64,000 nucleotides of DNA from Acidianus brierleyi (GTDB lineage Archaea; Thermoproteota; Thermoprotei_A; Sulfolobales; Sulfolobaceae), in NCBI RefSeq assembly GCF_003201835.2, contig NZ_CP029289.2, positions 2,550,501 through 2,614,500 of the forward strand. The letters are read 5' to 3'. The translations under genes were made by a program, and so were the position numbers. Below the pieces are notes generated by a model. That model did not search any database. It saw only the letters and a list, made by a program, of their open reading frames with translations, and was not told the origin of the DNA. Positions 25,261 through 34,688 of this stretch are shown in pieces. How positions within the stretch are numbered: position 1 is the first letter of the stretch; each line of letters starts with the position of its first letter.

Positions 25261-28179
25261 ATGTCCTTTAGAGTGAAAATAGATGGTAAGGAATTAGACG
25301 TCAATAAGGGAGATACCATTCTAAAATTACTAGATAAAAACGGAATATATGTACCTCATATATGCTATAATCCATACTTAGGTCCTATAAGGACATGTGA
25401 CACATGCGTTGTGGAAGTCAATGGAAAAATTGTGAGAGCGTGTGAAACATATGTTGAGGAAAATATGAACATAAGAACAAATACTGACAAAGTTAAGGTC
25501 GCTAGACAAAAAGCTTTCAATACTATCTTAAGAAATCATGATTTGTATTGTACATTTTGCGACAATAACGTTGATTGCGAATTGCACGATGCAGTATCTA
25601 GACTAGGGATTTATTCCCAACATTTTATTCCAAAACCTTATGAAGTAGACGATTCAAATCCTTTTTATGTTTACGATCCTAAACAATGTATTTTATGCGG
25701 GAGATGCGTAGAAGCATGTCAAGACATTGTAGTTAATGAAGTTATAAAGATAGACTGGAAATTAAATCCGCCAAGGGTAGTATGGAGTAATGGTAAATCT
25801 ATAGACTATTCTTCTTGCGTGTCTTGTGGAACATGCGTTACAGTATGTCCAGTAAATGCGTTAATGGAAAAGTCAATCTTAGGTGAAGCAGGGTATTTTA
25901 CTGGAATAAATAAGGAAATTAAGGAAAAACTTATCTTGGCAGCGAAAGCAGGAGAAAAGAACTTCGCTCCATTCATGTTAATAAGCGATATAGATAAGCA
26001 GATGAGGAATTCTATAATAAAGAAAACAAAAACCGTATGCACTTTCTGTGGTACAGGCTGCTCATTTGAAGTATGGACTAAAGGAAGAAAGATACTTAAA
26101 GTAGAACCTAAACCAGAATCTCCGGCTAACGGTATAGCTACATGTATAAAAGGAAAATTTGGTCTAAATTTCGTCAACAGTGAAAGATTAACTAAGCCAT
26201 TAATAAGAGAAGGTGATAGATTTAGAGAAGCTACTTGGGATGAAGCTATCTCTCTAATAGCTAGTAAACTTACTGAAATTAAAGAAAAATATGGTCCAGA
26301 TTCTATAGGAATAATAGCATCATGCACATCAACAAATGAGGAAGGTTATTTAGCTCAAAAATTTGCAAGGCAAGTAATCGGAACAAATAATGTAGATAAT
26401 TGTGCCAGATATTGTCAATCTCCAGCCACTACGGGACTTATAAGAACTGTAGGATATGGAGCAGATAGCGGATCTTCAGATGATTTAGCTTGTGCGGATT
26501 TAATAATATTAATTGGCACAAATACTGCAGAAGCCCATCCTGTAATTGCAGGAAAAATAAAAAGAGCTCATAAGCTATATGGTAAAAAGCTTGTTGTAAT
26601 AGACGTTAGAAAGCATGAAATGGCTGAAAGGGCTGACATATTCATTACTCCTAAAGTAGGAACGGATATAGTACTACTAAACGGAATAGCAAAATATATT
26701 ATAGATCAAGGATGGGAAGATAAGAAATTCATAAGTGAAAGGACTGTAGGTTTTGAAGAGTTTAAGAAAAGCCTAGAAGAATTTTCTCTAGATTATGTAG
26801 AGAGAACCACTGGAATTAGTAAAGATATTATTATAAAGATAGCAGAAATGATCCATGAAAGTAAGGGTATAGCAATTGCTTGGGCTATGGGAATTACTCA
26901 ACATCAAGACGGAAGCGAAACTTCTACTGCAATATCTAACCTTTTGTTATTGACTGGAAATTACGGTAAACCTTGTGCTGGAGCTTTCCCATTAAGAGGT
27001 CACGCAAACGTTCAAGGAGTAGGAGACGTTGGAGCGCTATACAACTTCCTCCCTGGATATCAATCGTTAAATGATGAGGAAGTAAGAAGAAAATTTGAGG
27101 AAGCATGGAATTGTAAGTTATCGAGGAATCCTGGAATTCCGAGCACGGAAATGGTAGATGCGATTTTAGAAGGGAAAATCCATGCTATGTATATAATGGG
27201 AGAAGACAAGGTCCTTGCTGATTCTGATCAAGCTAAAACAAGGGAAGCTTTAAGCAAGCTTGACTTTTTAGTAGTTCAAGATATGTTTATGACTGAAACT
27301 GCAAAATATGCTCATGTCATCTTACCTGCGGCAGCTTTCCTAGAGAAAGAAGGTACATTTACTAATACTGAGAGAAGAATCCAAAGATTATATAAAGTCA
27401 TGGAACCTTTAGGAGAATCTAAAAGTGATGGAGAGGTTCTGCAAATGTTAGCAAATGCAATGGGTTACAATTGGAATTATTCAAATCCTTCTGAAATAAT
27501 GAAAGAAATAGCCAAACTTGCACCTATATTTGCAGGAGTAACTTACGATAGACTAGAAGGATTCAAGAGTTTACTTTGGCCAGTTAAGGAAGATGGAACT
27601 GATTCCCCATATCTTTATAAAGATAGATTTCCATTCCCTGACGGTAAAGCTAGATTCTATCCTACAAGAATTATAAAACCTGTAGAGACGGATGAGGAGT
27701 ATGATCTTTATTTAGTTAACGGAAGAATGTTAGAACAATTCCATTGGATGCATATGACTGGAAAAACTCCGGGAATAATGTATAAGGTTCCTGAGACTTT
27801 TTTAGAAGTTTCTCCAGAACTTGCAAGGAAATTAGAACTTAAGGATGGAGATACGGTAATGGTAAGATCTAAGACTGGAAAATTGAAGACTAAAGTAATG
27901 ATTACAAATAGAGTCTCTGGAGATAGAGTATTTCTCTCAATTCATGATAGTAAAGATATGAACGTTAATTTGGTAACGTTAGATAATAAAGATCCTACTG
28001 CTAAAACTCCAGCTTATAAAGAAACTCCAGTAAAAATAGAAAAAATAGAGTCATGTTCTGTCTGTGAACCTCCGTTACCGAAATGGAATCCTAGAAATGC
28101 TGAGAGGACACCTCAAATAGGTGTTAAGGTAGAGGAAAAGTGGCAAAGAAAAGATTATATTAAGGTGACAGACCAATGA
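25261..28179 (+). CDS. formate dehydrogenase-like molybdopterin oxidoreductase, FdhF/YrhE type
   Basis: 972 residues. An N-terminal [2Fe-2S] domain uses Cys35, Cys46, Cys49 and Cys61. A His/Cys-ligated [4Fe-4S] motif (HDLYCTFCDNNVDCELH) and two ferredoxin-type clusters (CILCGRCVEAC, CVSCGTCVTVC) follow. The molybdopterin part starts with CTFCGTGCSFEV. The presumed Mo ligand is Cys385 in ARYCQSPATTG. True formate dehydrogenases carry (Cys/Sec)-His here, while this protein has Cys-Gln, so formate as substrate is not certain. The DUF1641 and FdhD genes follow with 4- and 8-base overlaps, as in Bacillus yrhED. A cytosolic NAD- or ferredoxin-linked enzyme is likely. Confidence 0.85.
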   Translation: MSFRVKIDGKELDVNKGDTILKLLDKNGIYVPHICYNPYLGPIRTCDTCVVEVNGKIVRACETYVEENMNIRTNTDKVKVARQKAFNTILRNHDLYCTFCDNNVDCELHDAVSRLGIYSQHFIPKPYEVDDSNPFYVYDPKQCILCGRCVEACQDIVVNEVIKIDWKLNPPRVVWSNGKSIDYSSCVSCGTCVTVCPVNALMEKSILGEAGYFTGINKEIKEKLILAAKAGEKNFAPFMLISDIDKQMRNSIIKKTKTVCTFCGTGCSFEVWTKGRKILKVEPKPESPANGIATCIKGKFGLNFVNSERLTKPLIREGDRFREATWDEAISLIASKLTEIKEKYGPDSIGIIASCTSTNEEGYLAQKFARQVIGTNNVDNCARYCQSPATTGLIRTVGYGADSGSSDDLACADLIILIGTNTAEAHPVIAGKIKRAHKLYGKKLVVIDVRKHEMAERADIFITPKVGTDIVLLNGIAKYIIDQGWEDKKFISERTVGFEEFKKSLEEFSLDYVERTTGISKDIIIKIAEMIHESKGIAIAWAMGITQHQDGSETSTAISNLLLLTGNYGKPCAGAFPLRGHANVQGVGDVGALYNFLPGYQSLNDEEVRRKFEEAWNCKLSRNPGIPSTEMVDAILEGKIHAMYIMGEDKVLADSDQAKTREALSKLDFLVVQDMFMTETAKYAHVILPAAAFLEKEGTFTNTERRIQRLYKVMEPLGESKSDGEVLQMLANAMGYNWNYSNPSEIMKEIAKLAPIFAGVTYDRLEGFKSLLWPVKEDGTDSPYLYKDRFPFPDGKARFYPTRIIKPVETDEEYDLYLVNGRMLEQFHWMHMTGKTPGIMYKVPETFLEVSPELARKLELKDGDTVMVRSKTGKLKTKVMITNRVSGDRVFLSIHDSKDMNVNLVTLDNKDPTAKTPAYKETPVKIEKIESCSVCEPPLPKWNPRNAERTPQIGVKVEEKWQRKDYIKVTDQ

Positions 28180-28493
28180 CGCAAGAAGATGAAGAAGTTT
28201 TTGAACTAGTTAAGGAATTAAAGGATTCGGGTTTACTTGATATTTTAATGTCAGCATTAAAAAATAGAGAAGGAATACTATTGGAAATAGCTAATTGGTT
28301 ACAAAATAATGAGAACGTTATGAAGAACCTTTCTACTTTTCTTGCAGCTTTAAGTAAGCTTAATCCTGATGAAATGAAAAAGGCAAGGAGCTTGACCGAT
28401 GTTCTTAATATGGTTAAGGATCCAGACGTTCTTTCGGGATTATCTTTCTTTCTTAACCTAATGAAGGTAATAGGGGAAGTATTACGTGAGTGA
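28176..28493 (+). CDS. DUF1641 protein of the formate-dehydrogenase-like operon
   Basis: 105 residues, helical, with the DUF1641-type pattern of a GLLDILMSALKN opening and a DPDVLSGLSFFLNLMKVIGE ending. It starts 4 bases before the FdhF-like stop and overlaps fdhD by 8 bases. DUF1641 genes commonly accompany FdhF-like subunits (for example YrhD beside YrhE in Bacillus), so it is probably an accessory subunit. A second, longer DUF1641 protein lies beside the hydrogenase at 55.7 kb. Confidence 0.78.
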   Translation: MTQEDEEVFELVKELKDSGLLDILMSALKNREGILLEIANWLQNNENVMKNLSTFLAALSKLNPDEMKKARSLTDVLNMVKDPDVLSGLSFFLNLMKVIGEVLRE

Positions 28494-29241
28494 AAAAATA
28501 AGAATATTAAGATATATAGAAGGAAAAACCTTTCCCGATAACGATGAGATAGTAATTGAAGAACCATTAAAATTGACTATATCATACAAGAATATTTCTA
28601 GAACGATATATATAATGAGAACTCCAATAGACGATAAGGAATTAGCAATTGGATTTTTATTTACTCAAGGGATTATAAAGAAGTTAGAAGACGTAGAGGA
28701 TGTAATTCAAGATAAAAATTCAATAACAGTAATACTTAGGAATCCTTTTAGTTTTGAAAGAGAGCTTCTAGTAAATTCTAGCTGCGGTATTTGCGGTAAT
28801 CCTACGCTCGTTAAAATACTATCTAGGAAATTTGATATTAAAGTAAATAGAGATATACTAATGCAGATTCCTAAGAAAATGATAAACCTACAAAAAATAT
28901 TTTTAGAAACTGGAGGTCTACATGCGGCTGGAATATTTGATTCTAACGGTAATCCAATTTTCATAGAAGAAGACGTAGGGAGACATAATGCCGTAGATAA
29001 GGCTATAGGTAAACTACTATTGTCTAATATGGATTCCTCAAATTTAATACTCCAAGTAAGTGGTAGAGTAGGATATGAAATTGCTGAAAAAGCTGCAATT
29101 GTTGGTTTTCCTATTATTTCTGCGATTTCAGCTCCTACTACATCTGCCGTAGAACTATGTGATTTTGTTGGAATATCGTTAGTAGGTTTTGTAAGAGGAA
29201 ATAAACTAAATATTTATACTCATCCAGAGAGAATAATATAA
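28486..29241 (+). CDS. fdhD: FdhD sulfurtransferase for molybdoenzyme maturation
   Basis: 251 residues starting at GTG. The catalytic pair is in SSCGICGNPTL (Cys-x2-Cys), followed by ETGGLHAAGIF, EEDVGRHNAVDKAIG and the final RGNKLNIYTHPERI, all FdhD hallmarks. FdhD passes sulfur from IscS to the bis-MGD molybdenum cofactor before insertion into formate dehydrogenase. It is the last gene of the FdhF-like operon, which supports that the oxidoreductase needs a sulfurated Mo or W site. Confidence 0.92.
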   Translation: MSEKIRILRYIEGKTFPDNDEIVIEEPLKLTISYKNISRTIYIMRTPIDDKELAIGFLFTQGIIKKLEDVEDVIQDKNSITVILRNPFSFERELLVNSSCGICGNPTLVKILSRKFDIKVNRDILMQIPKKMINLQKIFLETGGLHAAGIFDSNGNPIFIEEDVGRHNAVDKAIGKLLLSNMDSSNLILQVSGRVGYEIAEKAAIVGFPIISAISAPTTSAVELCDFVGISLVGFVRGNKLNIYTHPERII

Positions 29242-29316
29242 ATACTTCTTGTCGGTTATATTTCTTTATCTTCATATTTAACTTAAACTTTTTGCAATAG
29301 TTTTGTAATGAGAAAT

Positions 29317-29325
29317 ACTTAAATT
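29317..29325 (+). promoter_or_regulatory. TATA box of cutBCA operon
   Basis: ACTTAAATT is centred about 27 bases before the ATG at 29348. Confidence 0.55.
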
Positions 29326-29347
29326 AGGATAAAAAGATAACACTATA

Positions 29348-30181
29348 ATGTATCCACCAGAATTCGGCTATTTTAAGCCAAGCAGTGTAGACGAAGCTCT
29401 AGATTTTCTAGATAAGGAGGATGCCAGACCAATAGCTGGAGGACAAAGTTTAATACCTATGCTTAAACTAAGAGTAATTTCATTAAATTATGTAGTAGAC
29501 TTAAATCCGCTAACTTCTCTATCATACATAAAAGATGAAGGGAATGAGGTAAGAATAGGTGCATTAACTAGACACGCAGAAATAGTTTCCAATACCTCAT
29601 CGAAAGTTCCATTACTTTACGATGCTGCAAGACAAGTAGGAGATGTGCAAGTAAGAAACTTAGGCACAATAGGAGGAAGCATAAGCAATGCAGATCCCGC
29701 AGCTGACTATCCTTCAGTACTTTTAGCGTTAGATGCTAAAGTAGTAATTTCATCTAAATCAGGCGAAAGAGTAGTAAGCGCAAAGGACTTCTTTAAGGGA
29801 CCTTTTACAACAGATCTAAAAAAGGGAGAAATCGTTAAGGAAATTGTATTCCCACGTCTAGAGGGATACAAAACAGCATATATTAAAGTTGTTAGAAGAG
29901 CAGGAGACTTTGCTCTAGCATCCTTAGCCATGGCTATAAAAGTTTCAAACGGTAATGTTGAAGACGTTAGATTAGCATATTCAGGAGTTTCAGATTCTCC
30001 ATATAGAGCATATGAAGCTGAAAAAATCTTGATAGGTAACAGATTAACAGACGAAACAATACAAGAGGCAGCCGAAAAAGCTGCTGGAGGAGCTAATCCC
30101 CCAACAGATGTAAGGGGTAGTTCTTGGTATAGAAAAGAGGTAATGAAAGTTATTACAGTTAAAGGTTTAAGAGGTGTATGA
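29348..30181 (+). CDS. cutB: aldehyde (glyceraldehyde) oxidoreductase, FAD-binding medium subunit
   Basis: 277 residues. FAD-binding motifs ARPIAGGQSLIPMLKLR (about residues 36-52) and RNLGTIGGSISNADPAADYP (about 104-123) are those of xanthine-oxidase-family medium subunits. It forms a three-subunit complex with the [2Fe-2S] and Mo subunits encoded next. In Sulfolobales such enzymes oxidise glyceraldehyde in the branched Entner-Doudoroff pathway. Databases often label them carbon monoxide dehydrogenase, which the large-subunit motif here does not support. Confidence 0.88.
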   Translation: MYPPEFGYFKPSSVDEALDFLDKEDARPIAGGQSLIPMLKLRVISLNYVVDLNPLTSLSYIKDEGNEVRIGALTRHAEIVSNTSSKVPLLYDAARQVGDVQVRNLGTIGGSISNADPAADYPSVLLALDAKVVISSKSGERVVSAKDFFKGPFTTDLKKGEIVKEIVFPRLEGYKTAYIKVVRRAGDFALASLAMAIKVSNGNVEDVRLAYSGVSDSPYRAYEAEKILIGNRLTDETIQEAAEKAAGGANPPTDVRGSSWYRKEVMKVITVKGLRGV

Positions 30182-30182
30182 A

Positions 30183-30668
30183 ATGCGGGTTAAACCAGGA
30201 GATAAAGTTAGAATAAGAGTAAAAGTTAACGGAATATCGTATGAGAGAGAAGTAAGTCCACGAAAATTACTGGTGCATTTCCTTAGAGACGATTTAGGAT
30301 TGACAGGAACTAAAATAGGATGCGATACTACGACATGCGGAGCATGTACTGTTCTTTTAAACGGTAAGTCAATAAAATCTTGTACTTACTTAGCTGTACA
30401 GGCTGACGGAACTGAAATAACTACAATAGAAGGATTAGGTAATGGCCAACTTCATCCTATTCAGGAAGCGTTTAAGAACAATTTCGCTTTGCAGTGCGGA
30501 TTCTGTACTCCTGGCATGATAATGCAGACTTATTATCTTCTTAAAGAGAACAAGAATCCAACAGAAGAGGAAATAAGAGATTGGTTACACGGTAATATAT
30601 GCAGGTGTACTGGGTACCAGAATATTATAAAAGCAGTTAAGGAGGCATCTGAGAAGGTGAGATTATGA
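30183..30668 (+). CDS. cutC: aldehyde oxidoreductase, [2Fe-2S] small subunit
   Basis: 161 residues from the ATG at 30183, chosen over the in-frame GTG at 30174 because GAGGTG at 30171-30176 is a good ribosome-binding site for it. Eight cysteines bind two [2Fe-2S] clusters: CDTTTCGACTVLLNG with a fourth Cys in KSCTYL, and CGFCTPGM with CRCTG. It passes electrons from the molybdenum site to FAD. It sits directly after cutB and overlaps cutA by 4 bases. Confidence 0.92.
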   Translation: MRVKPGDKVRIRVKVNGISYEREVSPRKLLVHFLRDDLGLTGTKIGCDTTTCGACTVLLNGKSIKSCTYLAVQADGTEITTIEGLGNGQLHPIQEAFKNNFALQCGFCTPGMIMQTYYLLKENKNPTEEEIRDWLHGNICRCTGYQNIIKAVKEASEKVRL

Positions 30669-32908
30669 GTTACGTAGGTAAGTCTATAAAAAGATTAAAC
30701 GATAATAAATTCGTATCTGGAAAAAGCACGTACGTTGATGATATACAGATATCTTCGCTTTATGCAGGATTTGTTAGAAGTACTTACGCTCATGCTAAGA
30801 TAAATTCGATTAATGTTTCTGACGCACTAAAGGTTAACGGTATAGTTGCAGTGTTTACTGGAAAAGATCTAAATCCTATGTTAAAAGACGGTATAGGACC
30901 TTGGGCAACTTACGTAAATCCTAAAGAATGGAAATATGTACCTAGGAAAGCTCTTGCAGAAGGAGAAGTGAAATACGTTGGAGAACCAGTAGCTATAGTC
31001 ATAGGTACTGATAAATACGCAGTAAGAGACGCTATGGATAAGGTTAGTGTAGATTACGAGAAACTTCCAGCAGTAATAAATATGGAGGATGCGTTAAAAG
31101 GAGACGTATTAGTTCACAAGGAGCTGGGCAGTAACATTGGTTATAATAAAGATTTTAATGCAGGAAACGTAGAGTCTGCATTCAAATCTGCTGATAAGGT
31201 AATTCCAGTTGAGATTTCAAATAGTAGACTAATTCCTTCTCCAATGGAACCTAGAGGAATAATTTCTAGATATGAAGGAGGTACATTAACAATATGGTAT
31301 TCTACTCAGATTCCCCACTTTGCTAGGGATGAATTCAGTAAAGACTTCGGAATTCCTTCTAGTAAAATAAGGGTTATAATGCCAGACGTTGGTGGAGCTT
31401 TTGGAAGTAAGGCACATCCTATTCCGGAAGAGTTAGCTGTAATAGCGTCGTCAATAAAGTTAGGTAGAACTGTAAGATGGACTGCAACAAGAAGTGAAGA
31501 ATTAATATCATCTAATGCAAGACATAATGTATTTAAAGGAGAAGTCGCAGTTAAAAATGATGGCACAGTATTAGGAATTAGAGGCCAACTTTTAGTTGAG
31601 CTTGGAGCTTATTTAACTTATACTGAAGGTATTCAACCAGAGATAATTCCTCCAATGATTCCTGGACCTTACAGAATAAGAGATCTTGCAATAAATAGTG
31701 TTGCAGTTTATACTAATACTATTCCTATAACAATGTATAGAGGGGCAAGTAGACCTGAAGCAACGTTCATTATAGAGAGAATAATGAGTACGGTAGCGGA
31801 TGAACTTCATATGGATGACCTAGAATTGAGAGAAAAGAACATGGTAAGGGCAGACGAAATGCCTTATAAGAACCCATTTGGTTTAACTTATGATTCTGGA
31901 GATTACATATCCTTCCTTAAGGAAGCTAAACAAAAATTAAAATATGAAGAAACATTAAGATGGGCAGAAGAAGAGAGGAAAAAAGGAAGAAGAGTAGGAG
32001 TTGGAACTGCGTTCTATCTCGAAATATCTGCCTTCGGTCCTTGGGAATATGGAGAAGTTAGAGTAGATGATAGGGGTAACGTTACAGTTATAACAGGTGC
32101 AACTCCTCATGGACAAGGAGCAGAAACAGGAATAGCCCAAGTAGTTGCAGATGAATTACAAATAGATATAGATAGAATAAATGTAATATGGGGAGACACT
32201 CAAATAGCAGCTGCAGGATTAGGAACTTACGGGTCCAGAACTATATCAATAGGAGGAAGTGCGGCGAAATCTGCAGCATCACAAGTTTTAGAGAAAATGA
32301 AGAAAGTTGCCGCAAGAATGCTTAAAGCAGACGTAGAAGAAATTGAGTATTCAAAAGGAGAATTTAGGCATAAGAAAGAAAATAAGAAAGTAACCTGGGA
32401 AGAAGTTGCGAATGAGGCATATAATGGAAAAGATCCTGGGTTATACTCTTCAGTAACTTTGGAGGGAGACGTTACTTTCCCATACGGCCTTCATTTAGCT
32501 ATAGTGGAAGTAGACGATACGGGCATTGCCAGAGTTAAAGAATATAGAGCGTATGACGATATTGGAAAAGTAATAAATCCAGCATTAGCAGAAGGTCAGA
32601 TACATGGTGGAGCTATGCAAGGAGTAGGCCAAGCACTTTATGAAGAAGCAAAATTAGACGAAAATGGTCAGTTGGCAGTTAGTTACGCTGAATATTTCGT
32701 TCCTACAATAGTTGAGAGTCCGGTATATACTTCATACTTTACTGAAAAGCCTCATTTATCGAATTACGCTACTGGAAGTAAAGGTGTAGGAGAAGCTGCA
32801 CTTATAGTAGGTCCAGCAGCAATAGTGAGGGCAATAGAGAACGCTACTGGGAAAAAGTTTAATAAAACTCCTGTAACTCCTGAGGAGATATATAGGAGCC
32901 TACATTAA
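30665..32908 (+). CDS. cutA: aldehyde (glyceraldehyde) oxidoreductase, molybdenum large subunit
   Basis: 747 residues. Molybdopterin contacts GGAFGSKAHPIPEE and the active-site loop MYRGASRPEATF are seen, and the catalytic Glu is in GSKGVGEAALIVGP near the C-terminus. The loop is of the aldehyde oxidoreductase type (YRGAxRPE); the CO dehydrogenase signature AYRCSFR with its catalytic Cys is absent, so CO is not the substrate. It completes the CutABC heterotrimer. No molybdenum-insertion genes follow. Confidence 0.9.
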   Translation: MSYVGKSIKRLNDNKFVSGKSTYVDDIQISSLYAGFVRSTYAHAKINSINVSDALKVNGIVAVFTGKDLNPMLKDGIGPWATYVNPKEWKYVPRKALAEGEVKYVGEPVAIVIGTDKYAVRDAMDKVSVDYEKLPAVINMEDALKGDVLVHKELGSNIGYNKDFNAGNVESAFKSADKVIPVEISNSRLIPSPMEPRGIISRYEGGTLTIWYSTQIPHFARDEFSKDFGIPSSKIRVIMPDVGGAFGSKAHPIPEELAVIASSIKLGRTVRWTATRSEELISSNARHNVFKGEVAVKNDGTVLGIRGQLLVELGAYLTYTEGIQPEIIPPMIPGPYRIRDLAINSVAVYTNTIPITMYRGASRPEATFIIERIMSTVADELHMDDLELREKNMVRADEMPYKNPFGLTYDSGDYISFLKEAKQKLKYEETLRWAEEERKKGRRVGVGTAFYLEISAFGPWEYGEVRVDDRGNVTVITGATPHGQGAETGIAQVVADELQIDIDRINVIWGDTQIAAAGLGTYGSRTISIGGSAAKSAASQVLEKMKKVAARMLKADVEEIEYSKGEFRHKKENKKVTWEEVANEAYNGKDPGLYSSVTLEGDVTFPYGLHLAIVEVDDTGIARVKEYRAYDDIGKVINPALAEGQIHGGAMQGVGQALYEEAKLDENGQLAVSYAEYFVPTIVESPVYTSYFTEKPHLSNYATGSKGVGEAALIVGPAAIVRAIENATGKKFNKTPVTPEEIYRSLH

Positions 32909-32923
32909 ATTCTATAAATTTCC

Positions 32924-33592
32924 TTATTTTGTAAATAAGTTATATATTTTTATTTCTCCATTATTAACATGGGCATTAACTATGGAAGAAATAGAAGTTT
33001 CATTCATTTTTTCTCCGTTGATGTAAATTTTACCATTATTTACACTAGGGATAACATGTATTGAGTTATTTGCTAAGTTTATTTTTATTTCTCCATTATT
33101 TACTGACGCGCTAAGGAAATTCGCTTCAACATTCTCTAATTTTATTTCTCCATTACTTATGAATAACAGCCCATTAGAAAATGATACTGAATTTAGGTCT
33201 ATAATCCCATTACTTATCTCAAGATTAGAGAGATTGGAGTAAATATTACATAAGGATATTTCTCCATTGGCCATGTTAATTGTTATATTATTATATGAAT
33301 ATTCTGGCAATTCTATTGAAATGTCTACGCTGTAAGTTTGATAGAAGCTATTGGGGTTACTTACGTATACATAAAGGCTGTTGTCTATAGTATAGTATGT
33401 TAATTTTATGTCATTTAAGGATGCAAACAGACCTTTAGCTACAAGATTGAAATGAAGAGATGAAACTTTGTCTCTAACTATACTAACATGACCATTAGTA
33501 TCAACTATAGATATATTTTTTATCTTAACAAGGGCGTTCAGTAATAAATATTTCGGTTGAACTTCAAGCATAATGTCAACTAAGATTGCCAC
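32924..33592 (-). pseudogene. beta-helix-like repeat protein, 5' end replaced by IS110 right end
   Basis: The 222-codon frame has repeated NGEI/NGxI strands (SNGEIKLENV, VNNGEIKINL, VNNGKIYING, VNNGEIKIYN) typical of DUF4097-like adhesin beta-solenoids. Its first ~20 codons (33532-33592) are identical to the flank of the second IS110 copy at 46079-46139 and thus belong to the IS. Even the GTG start lies inside an IS hairpin. The native part ends at about 33531, without the signal peptide or anchor such proteins usually have. It is probably a truncated gene. Confidence 0.65.
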
Positions 33593-33615
33593 GTGTACCT
33601 TTCAATCCACGTGGC
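33588..33615. repeat. IS110 right-end hairpin
   Basis: GCCACGTG (33588-33595) and CACGTGGC (33608-33615) form a perfect 8-bp stem around 12 bases. The same hairpin occurs at 46056-46083 in copy 2. It lies 14 bases after the transposase stop. Confidence 0.8.
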
Positions 33616-33628
33616 GATTTGGGGAGGA

Positions 33629-34688
33629 TCACTTAGGCTCATAAGGCTTATTATTATACCAAACACTCCAAACTATTCTAGCCAATTTCCTGGCTAAAGC
33701 AGTGTACAACTTCTTTCCCTTCAACTTTTCCTTATGGTTCTCGTAAAATTCTAGTAATGTAGGATTACGAGAGTAATTCATCTCAGCGAGGAAGTAGAAC
33801 AAGCTGCGCAAATACTTATTACCCTTCTTCGATATTCCCTTACTTACAGTAGCTTTACCGCTCCTCTCAACTATTGGGTCTAAACCGCAGTAGGCTACGA
33901 AGGACTCAGGGTTAGGAAAGCGTTTAATGTCCCCAACAATGCCTATTATTATTCCCGAAGAAAGTTTTCCTATTCCCGGTATAGTTAATAGAACGTGATT
34001 TTCAGACTGTGATTGTATCATTTTCTCTACTTCTTTTATTTTCTCGCTTGTTTCCAGTAGTGCTTTAGATAATACTTCGATTTCTTCAAGTACGATCTTT
34101 GTGTACTCTAAGTTGTATAATTGTATTTTGAAGTTTCCTTTAGAGAATTCTTCAAGCATTTCCTTGCTTATTTTTTCCTCGTCACTGACTAGGAATAGTG
34201 CTCTTTTTACCCTGTTCTTGTACTTTACTTTCAACTTTTAGGAAGATATATAGTGTTACTAGTTCTTTCAATGGGTTGTAGTTGTACTCCTTTGCCTTGT
34301 TTGCCATGTTTATTAGTTTTTGTGCGTCGTAAAAATCTGTTTTCTTTCCTCTCAAGTCCTTCTCCTTCCATAGTATATTTGGGCTTACTTGTAGTATCTT
34401 GATCCCTTTTCCCTTGAAGTATTGACATGGTTTTATTGAGTATGCTCCTGTCGGTTCGACCACTATTGTGTTTAGTTTCACTTTTAGTATTTCTTCATAA
34501 CCCTTCTTGTTGTTCTCGTAGACCCTCCCCTCACTCGTTACTAGATGATCTTTTGATATGTCTATTCCTAGGATCCCTACCTCTTTATCACACCTATATC
34601 CGTGCATATTATCACAATGTTCAGTCCGATGGTAGGGGTTTGTCACGCCCCCGTTCGAAGACTTTGCTTCAGTCAAAGGGTCGACCAT
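33629..34688 (-). pseudogene. IS110 DEDD transposase, split by a frame change
   Basis: The N-terminal part (34182-34688) has the RuvC-like DEDD domain with GILGIDISKDH and VVEPTGAYSIKPC. The C-terminal part (33629-34234) has the IS116/IS110/IS902 domain with TIPGIGKLSSGIIIGIVGD and AYCGLDPIVERSGK plus the catalytic-Ser-type end. The frames switch near 34225-34245 around an AGTAAAGTAC stretch; removing one A there restores VESKYKNRVKRALF. The natural start is probably the ATG at 34607. The second copy has the same sequence at this point. Confidence 0.78.

Noticed and set aside
30665..32908. Carbon monoxide dehydrogenase label for the CutBCA operon
   Set aside because: The large subunit has YRGASRPE in the active-site loop and lacks the AYRCSFR motif with its catalytic Cys.
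34182..34234. Programmed frameshift in IS110 transposase
   Set aside because: No shift-prone heptamer or stimulatory structure was evident, and IS110 transposases are normally in one frame; kept only as an observation.
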